Assembly (NCBI GenBank): GCA_017539905.1 | Contig: JAFYBZ010000022.1 | Location: 1-64,000, forward strand | DNA length: 64,000 nucleotides | Source of the DNA: Clostridia bacterium | Lineage (GTDB): Bacteria > Bacillota > Clostridia > TANB77 > UBA1234 | Reading direction: 5' to 3' | In this document: positions 16,628 to 26,038 of the stretch, in pieces | Layout of the letters: each line of letters opens with the position of its first letter | How positions within the stretch are numbered: position 1 is the first letter of the stretch | Notes under the pieces: generated by a model | The model's input: the letters and a program-made list of their open reading frames with translations, nothing else | Told to the model about the DNA's origin: nothing | Database searches by the model: none | Program-made: the position numbers and the translations under genes

Positions 16628-17710
16628 ATGCCATTGTTGACTGATGATAGAAGAGATGAATATATAGAATTTTTGCAAACAAATAAGAAAGGCCATTTTT
16701 TACAATCTCCAGAATGGGCAAAAGTAAAAAAGGATTGGACTAATGAAGTTGTTCTTTCATTAGATGATGAAGGTAAAATTAAAGGTTCAATGAGTTTGCT
16801 GATTAGAGGAGTTAGTGGAATTACAAGTATAGCATATAGTCCAAGAGGACCAGTTTGTGATATTCATGATAAAGAAACATTTGATGATTTGATATCTCAA
16901 GCTAAACAAGTATGTAAGAAATTTAAGGCATTTAAACTTGTTTTAGATCCAGATGTATTAAGTTCTGATGAAGAGTTTAAGAAGATTGCAAGAGAAGCAG
17001 GATTTAGTATAAGCGAAGATGCAAAAGACTTTTCTCAAATGATTCAACCAAGATATGTTTTCAGATTAGATGTTAAGGATAAGACCGAAGACGAATTAAT
17101 GGCATCATTCCATGAAAAATGGAGATATAATATTAGACTTGCTAAAAGAAAAGGAGTCGAAATAGTTGAAGGCGGAAGAGACGATTTAAAAGATTTCTAT
17201 AACATAATGCTTACTACTGGTGTAAGAGATAACTTTGTTATTCGTCCACTTGAATATTTCGAAAGAATGTATGATGAACTAGCACCACATGGTTATATGA
17301 AAGTGTTACTTGCAAAATTTGAAGACAAAGTTATTGCGGGAGTTATTCCTATCATATATGGTAATAAAGTGTGGTATTTATATGGTGCAAGTTCTAATGA
17401 GTATAGAAATGTTATGCCAAACTACTTGTTGCAATGGGAACAAATCAGACTAGCTGTTGCTAATAAGTGCGATATATATGACTTTAGAGGTGTTTCTGGA
17501 CACGTTGATGAAACACATCCTCAATATGGAATATACAGATTTAAAAAAGGATTTAACGGAGACTTTTGTGAATTTGTTGGAGAGTTAAGCATGACACTAA
17601 ATCCATTTATGAATTTTATGTACAATAATGTTGTTAAACCAATAAGAGCAGTTAGAATTAAATCACGTCAAAAGAAAGAGAAGAAAGAGTTTGATGAATC
17701 AAATTCATAA
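16628..17710 (+). CDS. FemAB family peptidyltransferase (peptidoglycan bridge)
   Basis: 360-aa FemX/FemAB protein with two GNAT-like folds that adds amino acids from aminoacyl-tRNA to the lipid II stem peptide. Seen blocks are HFLQSPEWAKVKKDW at the N terminus, FHEKWRYNIRLAKRKGVE in the middle and WYLYGASSNEYRNVMPNYLL and YDFRGVSG in the second domain. The basic C-terminal tail is family-typical. RBS AAGGAG precedes ATG 16628. A racemase-like gene follows 24 bases later, so both probably serve cell wall synthesis. Confidence 0.92.
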   Translation: MPLLTDDRRDEYIEFLQTNKKGHFLQSPEWAKVKKDWTNEVVLSLDDEGKIKGSMSLLIRGVSGITSIAYSPRGPVCDIHDKETFDDLISQAKQVCKKFKAFKLVLDPDVLSSDEEFKKIAREAGFSISEDAKDFSQMIQPRYVFRLDVKDKTEDELMASFHEKWRYNIRLAKRKGVEIVEGGRDDLKDFYNIMLTTGVRDNFVIRPLEYFERMYDELAPHGYMKVLLAKFEDKVIAGVIPIIYGNKVWYLYGASSNEYRNVMPNYLLQWEQIRLAVANKCDIYDFRGVSGHVDETHPQYGIYRFKKGFNGDFCEFVGELSMTLNPFMNFMYNNVVKPIRAVRIKSRQKKEKKEFDESNS

Positions 17711-17734
17711 TATTATTAATTATAGGTGATTTTA

Positions 17735-18889
17735 TTGAATAAGATTATTATTGAGAAAGAAAAACTTTTGAATAATATTAATATCATTAAGGATATTGCT
17801 AATAATACTCCTACTGAGAATAAGCCAATTATTATTGCCGTTCTAAAAGGTAATGCTTATGGTGTTTCTCATAAGATAATGGCCGATGTTTTAATTCAAA
17901 ATGGAATAGATTTCTTTGCAGTTACTGATGTTTATGAAGCAGTTAAGCTTAGACAATTAGGATACAATTGTAAAATTTTAGTTTTGAACTCAACATGCAT
18001 ATTGGAAGAAATTAGAATTATTGTTGAAAATGATTTGATAGCATCATGTGGTAGTATAGATAGTATTAAGTTTTTAGATGAGGAAGCAAAAAGACAAAAC
18101 AAAATTGCAAATTACCATCTAAACATTGATACAGGAATGCATAGATTTGGCATTAGAGCAGAAGAACTTCTTAGAGTAAAAAATGAAAGTAGTGATAGAG
18201 AACCTCTTGTTGAGTCTTTAAAAAGATTACTTGAGACTTTGGATAATGTTAAAATGACAGGGATTTATACACATTTTCAGCAATCTTATGAAAAGAGTCA
18301 AAATAGGACTAGAGAGCAGTTTGACCTATTCATTAACGTTTTAAATGTATTAAAGAATAATGGGATTGAATATGGAATTGCTCATTGTGCTAACACTTCA
18401 GCATTTTTTAAGTATCCTGAGATGAGATTAGACGCTGCTAGAATTGGTAGCGCGTTTACTGGAAGATGCCAACCAGGCATTGCTAAGAATCTTAAAAAAG
18501 TTGGATACTTAGAATCTAGAATATGTGAGACACGTTATTTAAAAGCAAAGGATAAAGTCTTTTACTCTGGAATGTATACATGTAAGAAAGACATGAAGGT
18601 AGGAATTGTTGAAGCAGGCTATTTTGAAGGTTTTGACACAATAGGTCCTAAAGATAAATTCAAGTTCTCAAATAAACTTCGCACCTTAAAATATGTGCTT
18701 CTTGATTTCTTTAGAGATACTAACAACTATGTTGCTGTTAATGGAAAAAGAGCTAAGGTACTTGGTAGAATTGGAATGAAGAATTTTGTTATCGATTTAT
18801 CTAATATAGATGCAGAAGTAAATGATGCAGTTAGAATAGATGTTGGAATTACTTTATGTAATTCAGAGGTACCTAGAGAATTATTATAA
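17735..18889 (+). CDS. alr: Alanine racemase-like PLP enzyme
   Basis: 384-aa fold III PLP racemase, expected to make D-alanine for the wall. The PLP lysine lies in AVLKGNAYG (near residue 39) and the phosphate-binding LNIDTGMHRFGI block is present. The C-terminal half is divergent: the usual R.G..YG block is RIGSAFTGRC and the usual GYADG block is AGYFEGFD, so substrate (Ala, Ser or another amino acid) is uncertain. TTG 17735 is chosen because AGGTGAT lies just upstream; the in-frame GTG 17726 overlaps it. It lies in an apparent operon with femAB. Confidence 0.8.
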   Translation: MNKIIIEKEKLLNNINIIKDIANNTPTENKPIIIAVLKGNAYGVSHKIMADVLIQNGIDFFAVTDVYEAVKLRQLGYNCKILVLNSTCILEEIRIIVENDLIASCGSIDSIKFLDEEAKRQNKIANYHLNIDTGMHRFGIRAEELLRVKNESSDREPLVESLKRLLETLDNVKMTGIYTHFQQSYEKSQNRTREQFDLFINVLNVLKNNGIEYGIAHCANTSAFFKYPEMRLDAARIGSAFTGRCQPGIAKNLKKVGYLESRICETRYLKAKDKVFYSGMYTCKKDMKVGIVEAGYFEGFDTIGPKDKFKFSNKLRTLKYVLLDFFRDTNNYVAVNGKRAKVLGRIGMKNFVIDLSNIDAEVNDAVRIDVGITLCNSEVPRELL

Positions 18890-18900
18890 ATGGAGGAAAA

Positions 18901-19893
18901 ATGACTAAAGTAAATTTCTTTAAAAGAATTTGGCTTTCCTTAACTGATTTTAGAATATATCCATTTTCTCAAAAAGAGAAGACTGGTAAAGCCATATGGT
19001 TCTTACTTAGGTTAATATTATTATGTTCCTTTATAATAGCCATTTTTATGACTAAAAGCGTATTTGATGCTTTACCAGGTATTATTGCTAAAACAAGTGA
19101 TGTTTTACCTGATTTTTCAATTTCTAACGGGGAACTAATTACAGATGAGCAAAAATTTACTGAAATTAACTCTAGTACATATCTTGTGTTCACTAACAAG
19201 TCTACATCAGAAGAAATTCTTAATCTGATAAATGCAGTTAAACAGGATAAAAATGCTAATAAGGATTATGTCGGTTATATTTTTGTTTTAAAAGATCAGG
19301 CAAGTTATGTATATGATTTAGATGGGGCTATATATCAAGCTGTAAAAGTAGATTATATAAATGAAATAGATACTAGCAAAGATGAGATTATTAATGATTT
19401 GACTACTTTAGAAGAATCATTTGTTGCAAAGCTAATTGTTTTATTATTCTTTTTAACAGTTTTTGCGTTAATAACTTTAATTAATAGAATTACAACGATT
19501 CTTATTTATTTTATTACTATATGGCTTCTAAATACTATTTTTGTGCTAAAGCTTAAATTTAGAAATTATATTATACTTGTTTGCTATGTTTCTGTTCTTC
19601 CAGTTATTCTAGAAACAATCGCAATAATAGTTACTAAACAAATATCTGGCCCTGTTAATCTAATTTGCACATTAGTATCTTTTGTATATATGTTCTATGG
19701 TTTAAGAGCTATAAAAATTGACAATATTCTTACAAATGGAACTGGAAAGAATCCCTTAGAAAAATTAGAAAATGCTATAAAAGAGGCTCAAGAAGAAATA
19801 GAGGAACAACTTAAAGAAAAAGCTGAAAAGAAAAAAGAAGAAAACGAGAAACAAGATAAAGAAGAAGCAGAAGATGATAAAAAAGATGTGTGA
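18901..19893 (+). CDS. DUF1189-like membrane protein
   Basis: 330 aa. An N-terminal helix (residues about 35-55) is followed by an extracytoplasmic region of about 120 residues, then three or four helices and a highly charged Lys/Glu tail (residues about 285-330) predicted as helical. The start FKRIWLSLTDFRIYPF and the topology resemble the DUF1189 family. Function unknown. GGAGGA precedes ATG 18901. Its stop codon lies inside the following terminator hairpin. Confidence 0.75.
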   Translation: MTKVNFFKRIWLSLTDFRIYPFSQKEKTGKAIWFLLRLILLCSFIIAIFMTKSVFDALPGIIAKTSDVLPDFSISNGELITDEQKFTEINSSTYLVFTNKSTSEEILNLINAVKQDKNANKDYVGYIFVLKDQASYVYDLDGAIYQAVKVDYINEIDTSKDEIINDLTTLEESFVAKLIVLLFFLTVFALITLINRITTILIYFITIWLLNTIFVLKLKFRNYIILVCYVSVLPVILETIAIIVTKQISGPVNLICTLVSFVYMFYGLRAIKIDNILTNGTGKNPLEKLENAIKEAQEEIEEQLKEKAEKKKEENEKQDKEEAEDDKKDV

Positions 19894-19912
19894 TTTATCA
19901 CACATCTTTTTA
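19881..19912. terminator. Bidirectional terminator between convergent genes
   Basis: The stem AAAAGATGTGTGA / TCACACATCTTTT has an A run on the left and a T run on the right, so it can serve both the DUF1189 gene (+) and tmcAL (-). Confidence 0.85.
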
Positions 19913-19921
19913 TATTGGTCA

Positions 19922-21154
19922 TTAAATTATTCTCTTTGTATAATCTAAATTATAATATCTAAACTCTGGAATTTCATTTCCAAGCATATAGATATTTGTT
20001 GCAAGTATGTCTTTTTCCATCATTTCTTTTTGTTCATTGTTACATTTTTTCATGAAATTTGCTATAGATGTTACGATAGGTATTTCAGTGTACTTATTTA
20101 ACTTGCTTATGATTTTTTTGTTTTTTGAACTTATTGAAAGCACACGAGCATATTGAGGATTGCATTTATACTTATTAACATATTCTGTTTTAATATCTAA
20201 AAGTGAATGAATTAGTATTCTTTGTATTCTAGATAGGGTAAATCGTTTTGATTTAATATTTTCTATTATGTCATCAATTGTTGAATTATTTGATATGGCT
20301 TTGTTAAGAACTCGATCTATATTATCGCTTACATCTAATATCTCATTTAATTCGATTTCTTTCATAGTTCTTAATTTGTACATTATTTCATTTTCATAAT
20401 TGTATATAGTCATTGGTCTTAAACCAACTGATAGATTATTTGCTATCATTTTTAGCGTTGATGAAGGACAAACATCATGAATTTTTGAAATCTCATCTTT
20501 GCTTAATAATTCGCGTATTGCTGTGCTACTTGCGTATTTGCCATTGATTTCTGTTGAATTATACGGAGCATCTTTTCTTTTGATTGCTATAGGAACTATT
20601 GTTGAATTTGTTTTCTTTAATGCCTTTATATATTCAATAGCTAATATATTGTTTGGATTTAGTAATACTTCATCCAAAAGATCTTCTGGTATTTCGTTTT
20701 TGAAATAAGCTTTTAAAGAATTGCTTCTTGCTTTTGGATAACTTATTCCTTTTTTTAATTCGCTATTTAATATATTTTTATATTCTTTTGGTTCTTTAAT
20801 TAGAATATCACTTAATTTAGTTAATAATTCTATATCATCATTTTCTGTTCCAAAGCAAAGATAATCTACACTGTTTAGTTTATTAAGAAGTGATATAGCT
20901 CCACTTGCAAAATATTCTGCACTTGATGTTGCATATATAACTGGTAATTCTATAACTATATCTACACCATTTGATGTTGCAAGATTTGCACGATCCCATT
21001 TGTTAAAAATTGCGGGCGTTCCTCTTTGGACAAAATTACCACTCATCAAAACTAAAACACTATCACAACCTGTGATTTTTTTCGCTTTTTCGATTTGATA
21101 TTTGTGTCCATTATGAAATGGATTGTACTCAGCTATAATTGCGCAAATTTTCAT
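19922..21154 (-). CDS. tmcAL: tRNA(Met) cytidine acetate ligase TmcAL
   Basis: 410-aa nucleotidyltransferase-like enzyme (formerly YlbM/DUF795) that makes N4-acetylcytidine at the wobble base of elongator tRNA-Met from acetate and ATP. The start IIAEYNPFHNGHKYQI carries the HxGH nucleotide-binding motif. VLVLMSGNFVQRGTPAIF and FNKWDRANLA follow as in the family. ATG 21154 is chosen because AAAGGATG lies 6-10 bases upstream on the minus strand. It is the only long minus-strand gene in the first 43 kb, divergent from rnhA. Confidence 0.94.
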   Translation of the reverse strand: MKICAIIAEYNPFHNGHKYQIEKAKKITGCDSVLVLMSGNFVQRGTPAIFNKWDRANLATSNGVDIVIELPVIYATSSAEYFASGAISLLNKLNSVDYLCFGTENDDIELLTKLSDILIKEPKEYKNILNSELKKGISYPKARSNSLKAYFKNEIPEDLLDEVLLNPNNILAIEYIKALKKTNSTIVPIAIKRKDAPYNSTEINGKYASSTAIRELLSKDEISKIHDVCPSSTLKMIANNLSVGLRPMTIYNYENEIMYKLRTMKEIELNEILDVSDNIDRVLNKAISNNSTIDDIIENIKSKRFTLSRIQRILIHSLLDIKTEYVNKYKCNPQYARVLSISSKNKKIISKLNKYTEIPIVTSIANFMKKCNNEQKEMMEKDILATNIYMLGNEIPEFRYYNLDYTKRII

Positions 21155-21274
21155 AATAATTATCATCCTTTTTCTTGTTTTTTTTATATTCATATGCTAT
21201 CATAACTTGGATTAAATTAGAACGATTTTTTGAATTAATATGTTTGACATTTTATTTAGAAAAGAGTTGATGTA

Positions 21275-21716
21275 ATGCAAAAAGAGGAAGTTACGATCTA
21301 TACTGATGGCGCATGCTCTGGTAATCCCGGTAAAGGCGGCTGGGGCGCTGTTTTAATCTATGGAGATGTGGAAAAACAGATAAGTGGTGCAGAAGAAAAC
21401 ACTACTAACAATCAAATGGAGTTAACCCGGTCCAATAGAGGCTTTAAAGCTACTTAAGAGGCCTTGCAAGGTTAAATTATATAGTGATAGTGCATATCTA
21501 ATTAATGCATTTACCGAGGGATGGCTTGAAAATTGGCAGAAAAACGGTTGGAAAACCGCTAATAAGAAGGAAGTAAAAAACAAGGATTTATGGCTTCAAA
21601 TCTACGAATTTACTCAGATTCATGACATAAAATGGATTAAAGTTAAGGGACATAGTGACAATAAATACAATAATTTATGTGACAAAATGGCCGTGGAAGC
21701 CTACAAAAATCTATGA
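21275..21716 (+). CDS. rnhA: Ribonuclease HI, read through a +1 frameshift at CGG
   Basis: Frame 1 from ATG 21275 gives 51 residues with [15 protein letters not shown] (Asp11) and NNQMELT (Glu49), then CGG and, eight codons after it, TAA. Skipping the C at 21428 continues [27 protein letters not shown] (Asp71), [17 protein letters not shown] and [16 protein letters not shown] to TGA at 21716, giving 146 aa of a complete RNase HI (degrades RNA in RNA-DNA hybrids). The third and fourth catalytic residues are only in the shifted part. The RBS is weak. The downstream part keeps family conservation over 95 residues, which argues against an old pseudogene. Confidence 0.9.
21428..21431 (+). other. 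Candidate +1 frameshift site ACC-CGG-T (codon 52 of rnhA)
   Basis: The zero-frame CGG must be read as C plus GGT (Gly) to join MELT to GPIEALKLL. The site lies between catalytic residues two and three. Confidence 0.8.
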
Positions 21717-21782
21717 TTTCGGCGTTTTTGGACTATATTTAAAATATACGTAAAATTTATTGAAAATTTACATAAAAAAGTA

Positions 21783-21811
21783 TTGCAAAATATGAAATTC
21801 TCGTATAAAAT
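21783..21811 (+). promoter_or_regulatory. xerD promoter
   Basis: TTGCAA (21783-21788), 17-bp spacer, TAAAAT (21806-21811). A leader of about 130 bases precedes xerD; no clear regulatory fold was recognised in it. Confidence 0.7.
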
Positions 21812-21950
21812 ATAGTCGCATATATGGATAAAGTTTATACTAGGTAATTGGTATAAATTATAGTAGTACGGAAGATAGATTATAAATGTTAATTTTATTT
21901 TTATAAGTTAACGACATTGTACTTAAATTTTTCTTTAAAGGAGTATAAAA

Positions 21951-22835
21951 ATGAATAATAATCTTGTTGAGAATTTTTTAGATTTCTTACAGAATGATAA
22001 AAAATTATCTGATAACACTTTGCAATCATATAATAGAGATATAAAGCTATATGGCAACTATCTAGATAGCCATGGCTTAAATGCTATAGATACTAACGAG
22101 GATTCTATTAAAGAATATTTTGGTGAATTAAAAACAGAAGGAAAAGCTGACTCTACAATTTCTAGAAACTTAGCTTCACTTCGTTCTTTCTATCAATATC
22201 TTTACAAGAATAAGATGGTTAATGAAGATCCAACTTCACATCTAGAATCTCCAAAGATTACAAGAAAACCACCAAAGGTTTTATCTACTGAGCAAGTTGA
22301 GCTTCTTTTAAATCAACCTAAGTGTGTTGATTTAAAAGGCTATAGAGATAAGGCTATGCTTGAGTTAGTTTATGCTACAGGTATTCGTGTTACTGAGTTA
22401 ATATCACTTAATGTTGATGATATTGATTTAGATAACAGCACAATTAAGACAGCTACTCGTGGCAAAGAAAGAGTTATTCCAATAGGATCACTAGCTAACA
22501 ATGCTCTTAACGAATACATGGTTAAAGCTAGAAAATCTATGCTTAAAGATGACAATGATGAAGCTCTATTCGTTAACGTTAACGGTAAGAGATTAACTCG
22601 TCAAGGATTCTGGAAAATCATTAAACAATATAAGAATCAAGCTGACATAGATGTAGATATTACTCCACATACACTACGTCATAGTTTCGCTATGCACTTA
22701 CTTGAAAATGGTGCTGAATTAAGAGCAATTCAAGAAATGCTTGGACATTCAGATATTTCATCAACTCAAGTATATGCTCAAATGGAACAAGATAGAATTA
22801 AGTCAATGTATATGAAATCACATCCACGTGCATAA
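21951..22835 (+). CDS. xerD: Tyrosine recombinase XerD
   Basis: Site-specific recombinase that resolves chromosome dimers at dif, 294 aa. The N-terminal SAM-like domain (residues about 1-85) is followed by the catalytic domain with Arg of YATGIRVTELISLN, the HTLRHSFAMHLLENGA box, LGHSDISSTQ and the nucleophile Tyr in VYAQM. The ending SHPRA and RQGFWK match XerD rather than XerC. GGAG precedes ATG 21951. Single-gene unit with its own promoter and terminator. Confidence 0.95.
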   Translation: MNNNLVENFLDFLQNDKKLSDNTLQSYNRDIKLYGNYLDSHGLNAIDTNEDSIKEYFGELKTEGKADSTISRNLASLRSFYQYLYKNKMVNEDPTSHLESPKITRKPPKVLSTEQVELLLNQPKCVDLKGYRDKAMLELVYATGIRVTELISLNVDDIDLDNSTIKTATRGKERVIPIGSLANNALNEYMVKARKSMLKDDNDEALFVNVNGKRLTRQGFWKIIKQYKNQADIDVDITPHTLRHSFAMHLLENGAELRAIQEMLGHSDISSTQVYAQMEQDRIKSMYMKSHPRA

Positions 22836-22850
22836 TAAATTTGATATATT

Positions 22851-22876
22851 AAGCTCTCCAATCGGAGAGCTTTTTG
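22851..22876 (+). terminator. Terminator after xerD
   Basis: The perfect stem AAGCTCTCC / GGAGAGCTT with loop AATC is followed by TTTTTG. Confidence 0.92.
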
Positions 22877-22878
22877 TT

Positions 22879-22907
22879 TTGAATCTTTTGTTGAAATATG
22901 TTATAAA
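22879..22907 (+). promoter_or_regulatory. Promoter of the alpha/beta hydrolase
   Basis: TTGAAT (22879-22884), 17-bp spacer, TATAAA (22902-22907). Confidence 0.6.
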
Positions 22908-22928
22908 TAAATTATGGGGGCTATAGAT

Positions 22929-23780
22929 ATGAAGAAAACGTTTTTGGTTATTGATATTATTCTACTGATTGTATTGATTCTTGTGTTTGCAATTCCATTA
23001 TCTATGCAAGAGATATTCTTTTTTCACCCTAATTCAGATGAAAATAGTTATATCCAATTAAAAGAAGACAACACATTTGAAGAAATAAAAATTCAATTAA
23101 GTAATGGAAAAACTCTGTCAGGTTGGTTTGCTTATAATGAAACAAAAGAAAAGGCACCACTGATAATTTATTTTATGGGTAATGCTCAAAACACTTCTTC
23201 TATAATGCTATCATTTAAGTATACGGGATGTTTTGATTATTTTAATGGATTTCATGTTTTAGCAATAGATTATCCTGGATATGGCTTAAGCGAAGGTAGG
23301 ATTAAATCTGATGATGATTTTTTAAACCCTACTGTTGAAATATATGACTGGGCAAAAAATAATGAATATGTGGATAAAGATAATATTATTATAATGGGAT
23401 ATAGTATTGGTACTGGCGCAGCAACATATCTTTGCTCACAGCGTGATGTTAAAGGTTTAATTCTATTAGCACCATATGATGAAGCATTGAGTCTTTATAA
23501 TAAAAACTTTAATATATTCTATGGACCATTAACAAATCTAACGACGTTTAAACTAAGATCTAAAGAATATGCCAAAAGTATTAAGGCACCTGTTTTGATT
23601 TTTTCATCAAAAGATGATGAAGTTATTAGTTATGAATTTTCAAAGAATTTATCTTCAAACTTTAGCAATTTAGAGGAGTTTGTAACACTAGAAAATGTAT
23701 CACATAGTTTATATTTGAGCCGATCTAATGTATGGGATAGGATAAAAAGTTTTATTCATGATAAAGTTTCTATGAACTAA
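22929..23780 (+). CDS. Membrane-anchored alpha/beta hydrolase
   Basis: 283 aa: an N-terminal signal anchor (LVIDIILLIVLILVFAIPL) is followed by an alpha/beta hydrolase fold like the ABHD13/BEM46 group. The nucleophile elbow is GYSIGTG (Ser), the oxyanion region is YFMGNAQNTS, and the probable acid and base are in SSKDDEVI and the His of ENVSHSLY. The substrate is unknown. ATG 22929 is chosen because GGGGG at 22916 serves as RBS; the ATG at 22914 overlaps it. Single-gene unit. Confidence 0.85.
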   Translation: MKKTFLVIDIILLIVLILVFAIPLSMQEIFFFHPNSDENSYIQLKEDNTFEEIKIQLSNGKTLSGWFAYNETKEKAPLIIYFMGNAQNTSSIMLSFKYTGCFDYFNGFHVLAIDYPGYGLSEGRIKSDDDFLNPTVEIYDWAKNNEYVDKDNIIIMGYSIGTGAATYLCSQRDVKGLILLAPYDEALSLYNKNFNIFYGPLTNLTTFKLRSKEYAKSIKAPVLIFSSKDDEVISYEFSKNLSSNFSNLEEFVTLENVSHSLYLSRSNVWDRIKSFIHDKVSMN

Positions 23781-23800
23781 TTGATTTAATACAAAAATTT

Positions 23801-23853
23801 AGCCATGTTTTAGCCATGATTTATGTTAAGCTAAAATATGGCTTATTTTATTA
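23801..23853 (+). terminator. Terminator after the hydrolase gene
   Basis: AGCCATGTTTTAGC (23801-23814) pairs with GCTAAAATATGGCT (23830-23843), followed by TATTTTATT. Confidence 0.75.
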
Positions 23854-23893
23854 TAAATTCCGTGAAAAATTAACAAAATTAGCACATATTTTG

Positions 23894-23922
23894 TTGATAA
23901 AATAAAGCTAATTCGGTATAAT
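23894..23922 (+). promoter_or_regulatory. asnS promoter
   Basis: TTGATA (23894-23899), 17-bp spacer, TATAAT (23917-23922). The short leader holds no T-box. Confidence 0.85.
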
Positions 23923-23958
23923 AATATAGTTAAAATTAGGCAGAAAAGGGGTATTTTT

Positions 23959-25341
23959 ATGGAGCAAGTTTCATTAAGAGATTTATACAAATCTCCAGAA
24001 GATTTTAGTGGCAAAGAAATCCTACTTAAAGGTTGGGTTAAAACAGCCAGAGATTCAAAAACATTTGGTTTTATAGAGTTAAATGATGGAACATATTTTA
24101 AAAATGTTCAAATTGTTTATGAAGATAAATTAGAAAATTTTAATGAGATTACAAAAGTAAGCATTTATTCAAGTATAGAAGTAGAAGGTACACTTGTTTT
24201 GACACCTGAAGCTAAACAACCTTTTGAAGTAAAAGCATCAAAGGTTTCTATTTTTGGTAAGTCAGATGCAGACTATCCACTTCAAAAGAAAGGACATAGT
24301 GTTGAATTTTTAAGAGAGCAAGCTTATCTTCGTCCTCGTACTAATTTATTTAATGCTGTATTTAGAGTAAGAAGTGTAGCAGCTTATGCTATACATGAAT
24401 ATTTCCAAAACAGAGGATATGTTTATGTACATTCACCATTAATTACTGCAAATGATGGCGAAGGTGCAGGAGAGATGTTCCAAGTTACAACACTTGATTT
24501 AGACAGAGTAGCTTCAAGTGGAAAAGTTGAATATGATAGAGATTTCTTCGGTAAGAAAGTTGGTCTTACAGTTACTGGACAATTAGAAGGCGAAGCTTAT
24601 GCTCATGCTTTTGGTAAGATTTATACATTTGGTCCAACATTTAGAGCAGAAAATTCTAACACAAAGACACATGCTGCAGAGTTCTGGATGATTGAACCAG
24701 AAATTTGCTTTTGTGATTTAGATGGAGTAATGGATATAGAAGAAGATATGCTTAAGTATATAGTTGCAAAGACACTAGAAAGAGCTCCAGAGGAAATGGC
24801 TTTCTTAGATAAATTTGTAGCACCTGGTTTAATTGAAAAATTACAAAAATTACTAGATAGTAAGTTTACTAGAATTACTCATGAAGAAGTAATTACAATT
24901 CTAAAAGAAGCAAAAGTTGATTGGGAATTTAAGCCAGAATATGGTGAAGATATCGCGAAAGAACATGAAAAATATATTACTGAGTATTTCAATGGCCCAG
25001 TGTTTATTACTAACTGGCCAAAAGATATCAAAGCATTCTATATGAAGCAAAACCCAGATGGTAAAACAGTAGCTGCTGTTGATTTAGAAGTTCCAGGAGC
25101 AGGTGAGCTAATGGGTGGAAGCCAAAGAGAGGAAGACTACGACAAATTAATTGCTCGTATGGATGAGCTTGGTATGAAGAAAGAAGGTTTAGAGTGGTAC
25201 TTGAATCTTAGAAAATATGGTACTACTATTCATGGCGGATTTGGTATGGGATTTGAAAGACTATTAATCTACCTAACAGGCGTAGATAATATTAGAGATG
25301 TAATTCCATTCCCACGTACACCAGGAAATTGTGAATTCTAA
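23959..25341 (+). CDS. asnS: Asparagine-tRNA ligase
   Basis: Class IIb aminoacyl-tRNA synthetase, 460 aa. The OB-fold anticodon-binding domain (ILLKGWVKTARDSKTFGFIE, residues about 15-35) precedes the catalytic core with motif 2 FGPTFRAENSNTKTHAAEF and motif 3 GFGMGFERLLIYLTG near the C terminus. The NTKTHAAEF signature separates AsnRS from AspRS. RBS AAAGGGG precedes ATG 23959. It has its own promoter and heads a run of surface-polysaccharide genes. Confidence 0.97.
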   Translation: MEQVSLRDLYKSPEDFSGKEILLKGWVKTARDSKTFGFIELNDGTYFKNVQIVYEDKLENFNEITKVSIYSSIEVEGTLVLTPEAKQPFEVKASKVSIFGKSDADYPLQKKGHSVEFLREQAYLRPRTNLFNAVFRVRSVAAYAIHEYFQNRGYVYVHSPLITANDGEGAGEMFQVTTLDLDRVASSGKVEYDRDFFGKKVGLTVTGQLEGEAYAHAFGKIYTFGPTFRAENSNTKTHAAEFWMIEPEICFCDLDGVMDIEEDMLKYIVAKTLERAPEEMAFLDKFVAPGLIEKLQKLLDSKFTRITHEEVITILKEAKVDWEFKPEYGEDIAKEHEKYITEYFNGPVFITNWPKDIKAFYMKQNPDGKTVAAVDLEVPGAGELMGGSQREEDYDKLIARMDELGMKKEGLEWYLNLRKYGTTIHGGFGMGFERLLIYLTGVDNIRDVIPFPRTPGNCEF

Positions 25342-25377
25342 TAATTTATATAATTATATTGGAGGTGATGTAAGTAA

Positions 25378-26025
25378 ATGTATAAATACTTTAAACGTTT
25401 TGTAGACTTTTTTGGTTCTATTGGTTTGATTATAATTGCATTTATTCCTATGCTTATCATCGCCTTTTTAATATGGAAAGAAGATAAAGAGTCACCTTTC
25501 TTCATTCAGACTAGAATGGGTAAAGATGAAAAACCATTTAAAATGTATAAATTTCGCTCTATGAAAACGAATAGAGTAGAGCTTGATGGAAAACTTACAC
25601 ATGAGCAGATGGTTACCAAAATTGGTAAGTTTATTAGAAAGACAAGCTTGGATGAATTACCACAACTATTTAATGTTGTTAAAGGCGAGATGTCATTGAT
25701 TGGACCTAGACCATGGATATTAAGCTATTATGATTGGATGACACCAGTGCAAAAAAGAAGAGTAAAAGTTAGACCTGGTATTACAGGATTTGCTCAAGTA
25801 AAAGGTAGAAATGGTATTAGTGTAGAAAAGAAGATTGAATATGATCTTGAATACGTAAATCATTTTGGCTTAAAAAAGGATTTAATTGTTATTCGAGAAA
25901 CGATTAAAGAAGTCATTAAAGAGACTAATGCGGAAATTACCGAAAAAGGTATTAAAGAAGAAATCGATGAGTTAAAGAGTAATCCTAGAAATCGTAGAAG
26001 AAATAAAATAAAAGTAAAGAATTAG
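25378..26025 (+). CDS. Undecaprenyl-phosphate sugar-1-phosphate transferase
   Basis: 215-aa bacterial sugar transferase (WcaJ/PglC group) that loads the first sugar on the lipid carrier for a surface glycan. One N-terminal membrane helix precedes FIQTRMGKDEKPFKMYKFRSM, IRKTSLDELPQLFNVVKGEMS and IGPRPW. The strong RBS GGAGGTGATG precedes ATG 25378. The C terminus is very basic. An O-antigen ligase-like gene follows 13 bases later, supporting a surface-polymer role. The sugar cannot be told. Confidence 0.93.
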   Translation: MYKYFKRFVDFFGSIGLIIIAFIPMLIIAFLIWKEDKESPFFIQTRMGKDEKPFKMYKFRSMKTNRVELDGKLTHEQMVTKIGKFIRKTSLDELPQLFNVVKGEMSLIGPRPWILSYYDWMTPVQKRRVKVRPGITGFAQVKGRNGISVEKKIEYDLEYVNHFGLKKDLIVIRETIKEVIKETNAEITEKGIKEEIDELKSNPRNRRRNKIKVKN

Positions 26026-26038
26026 AGAGGTTTTTGTA

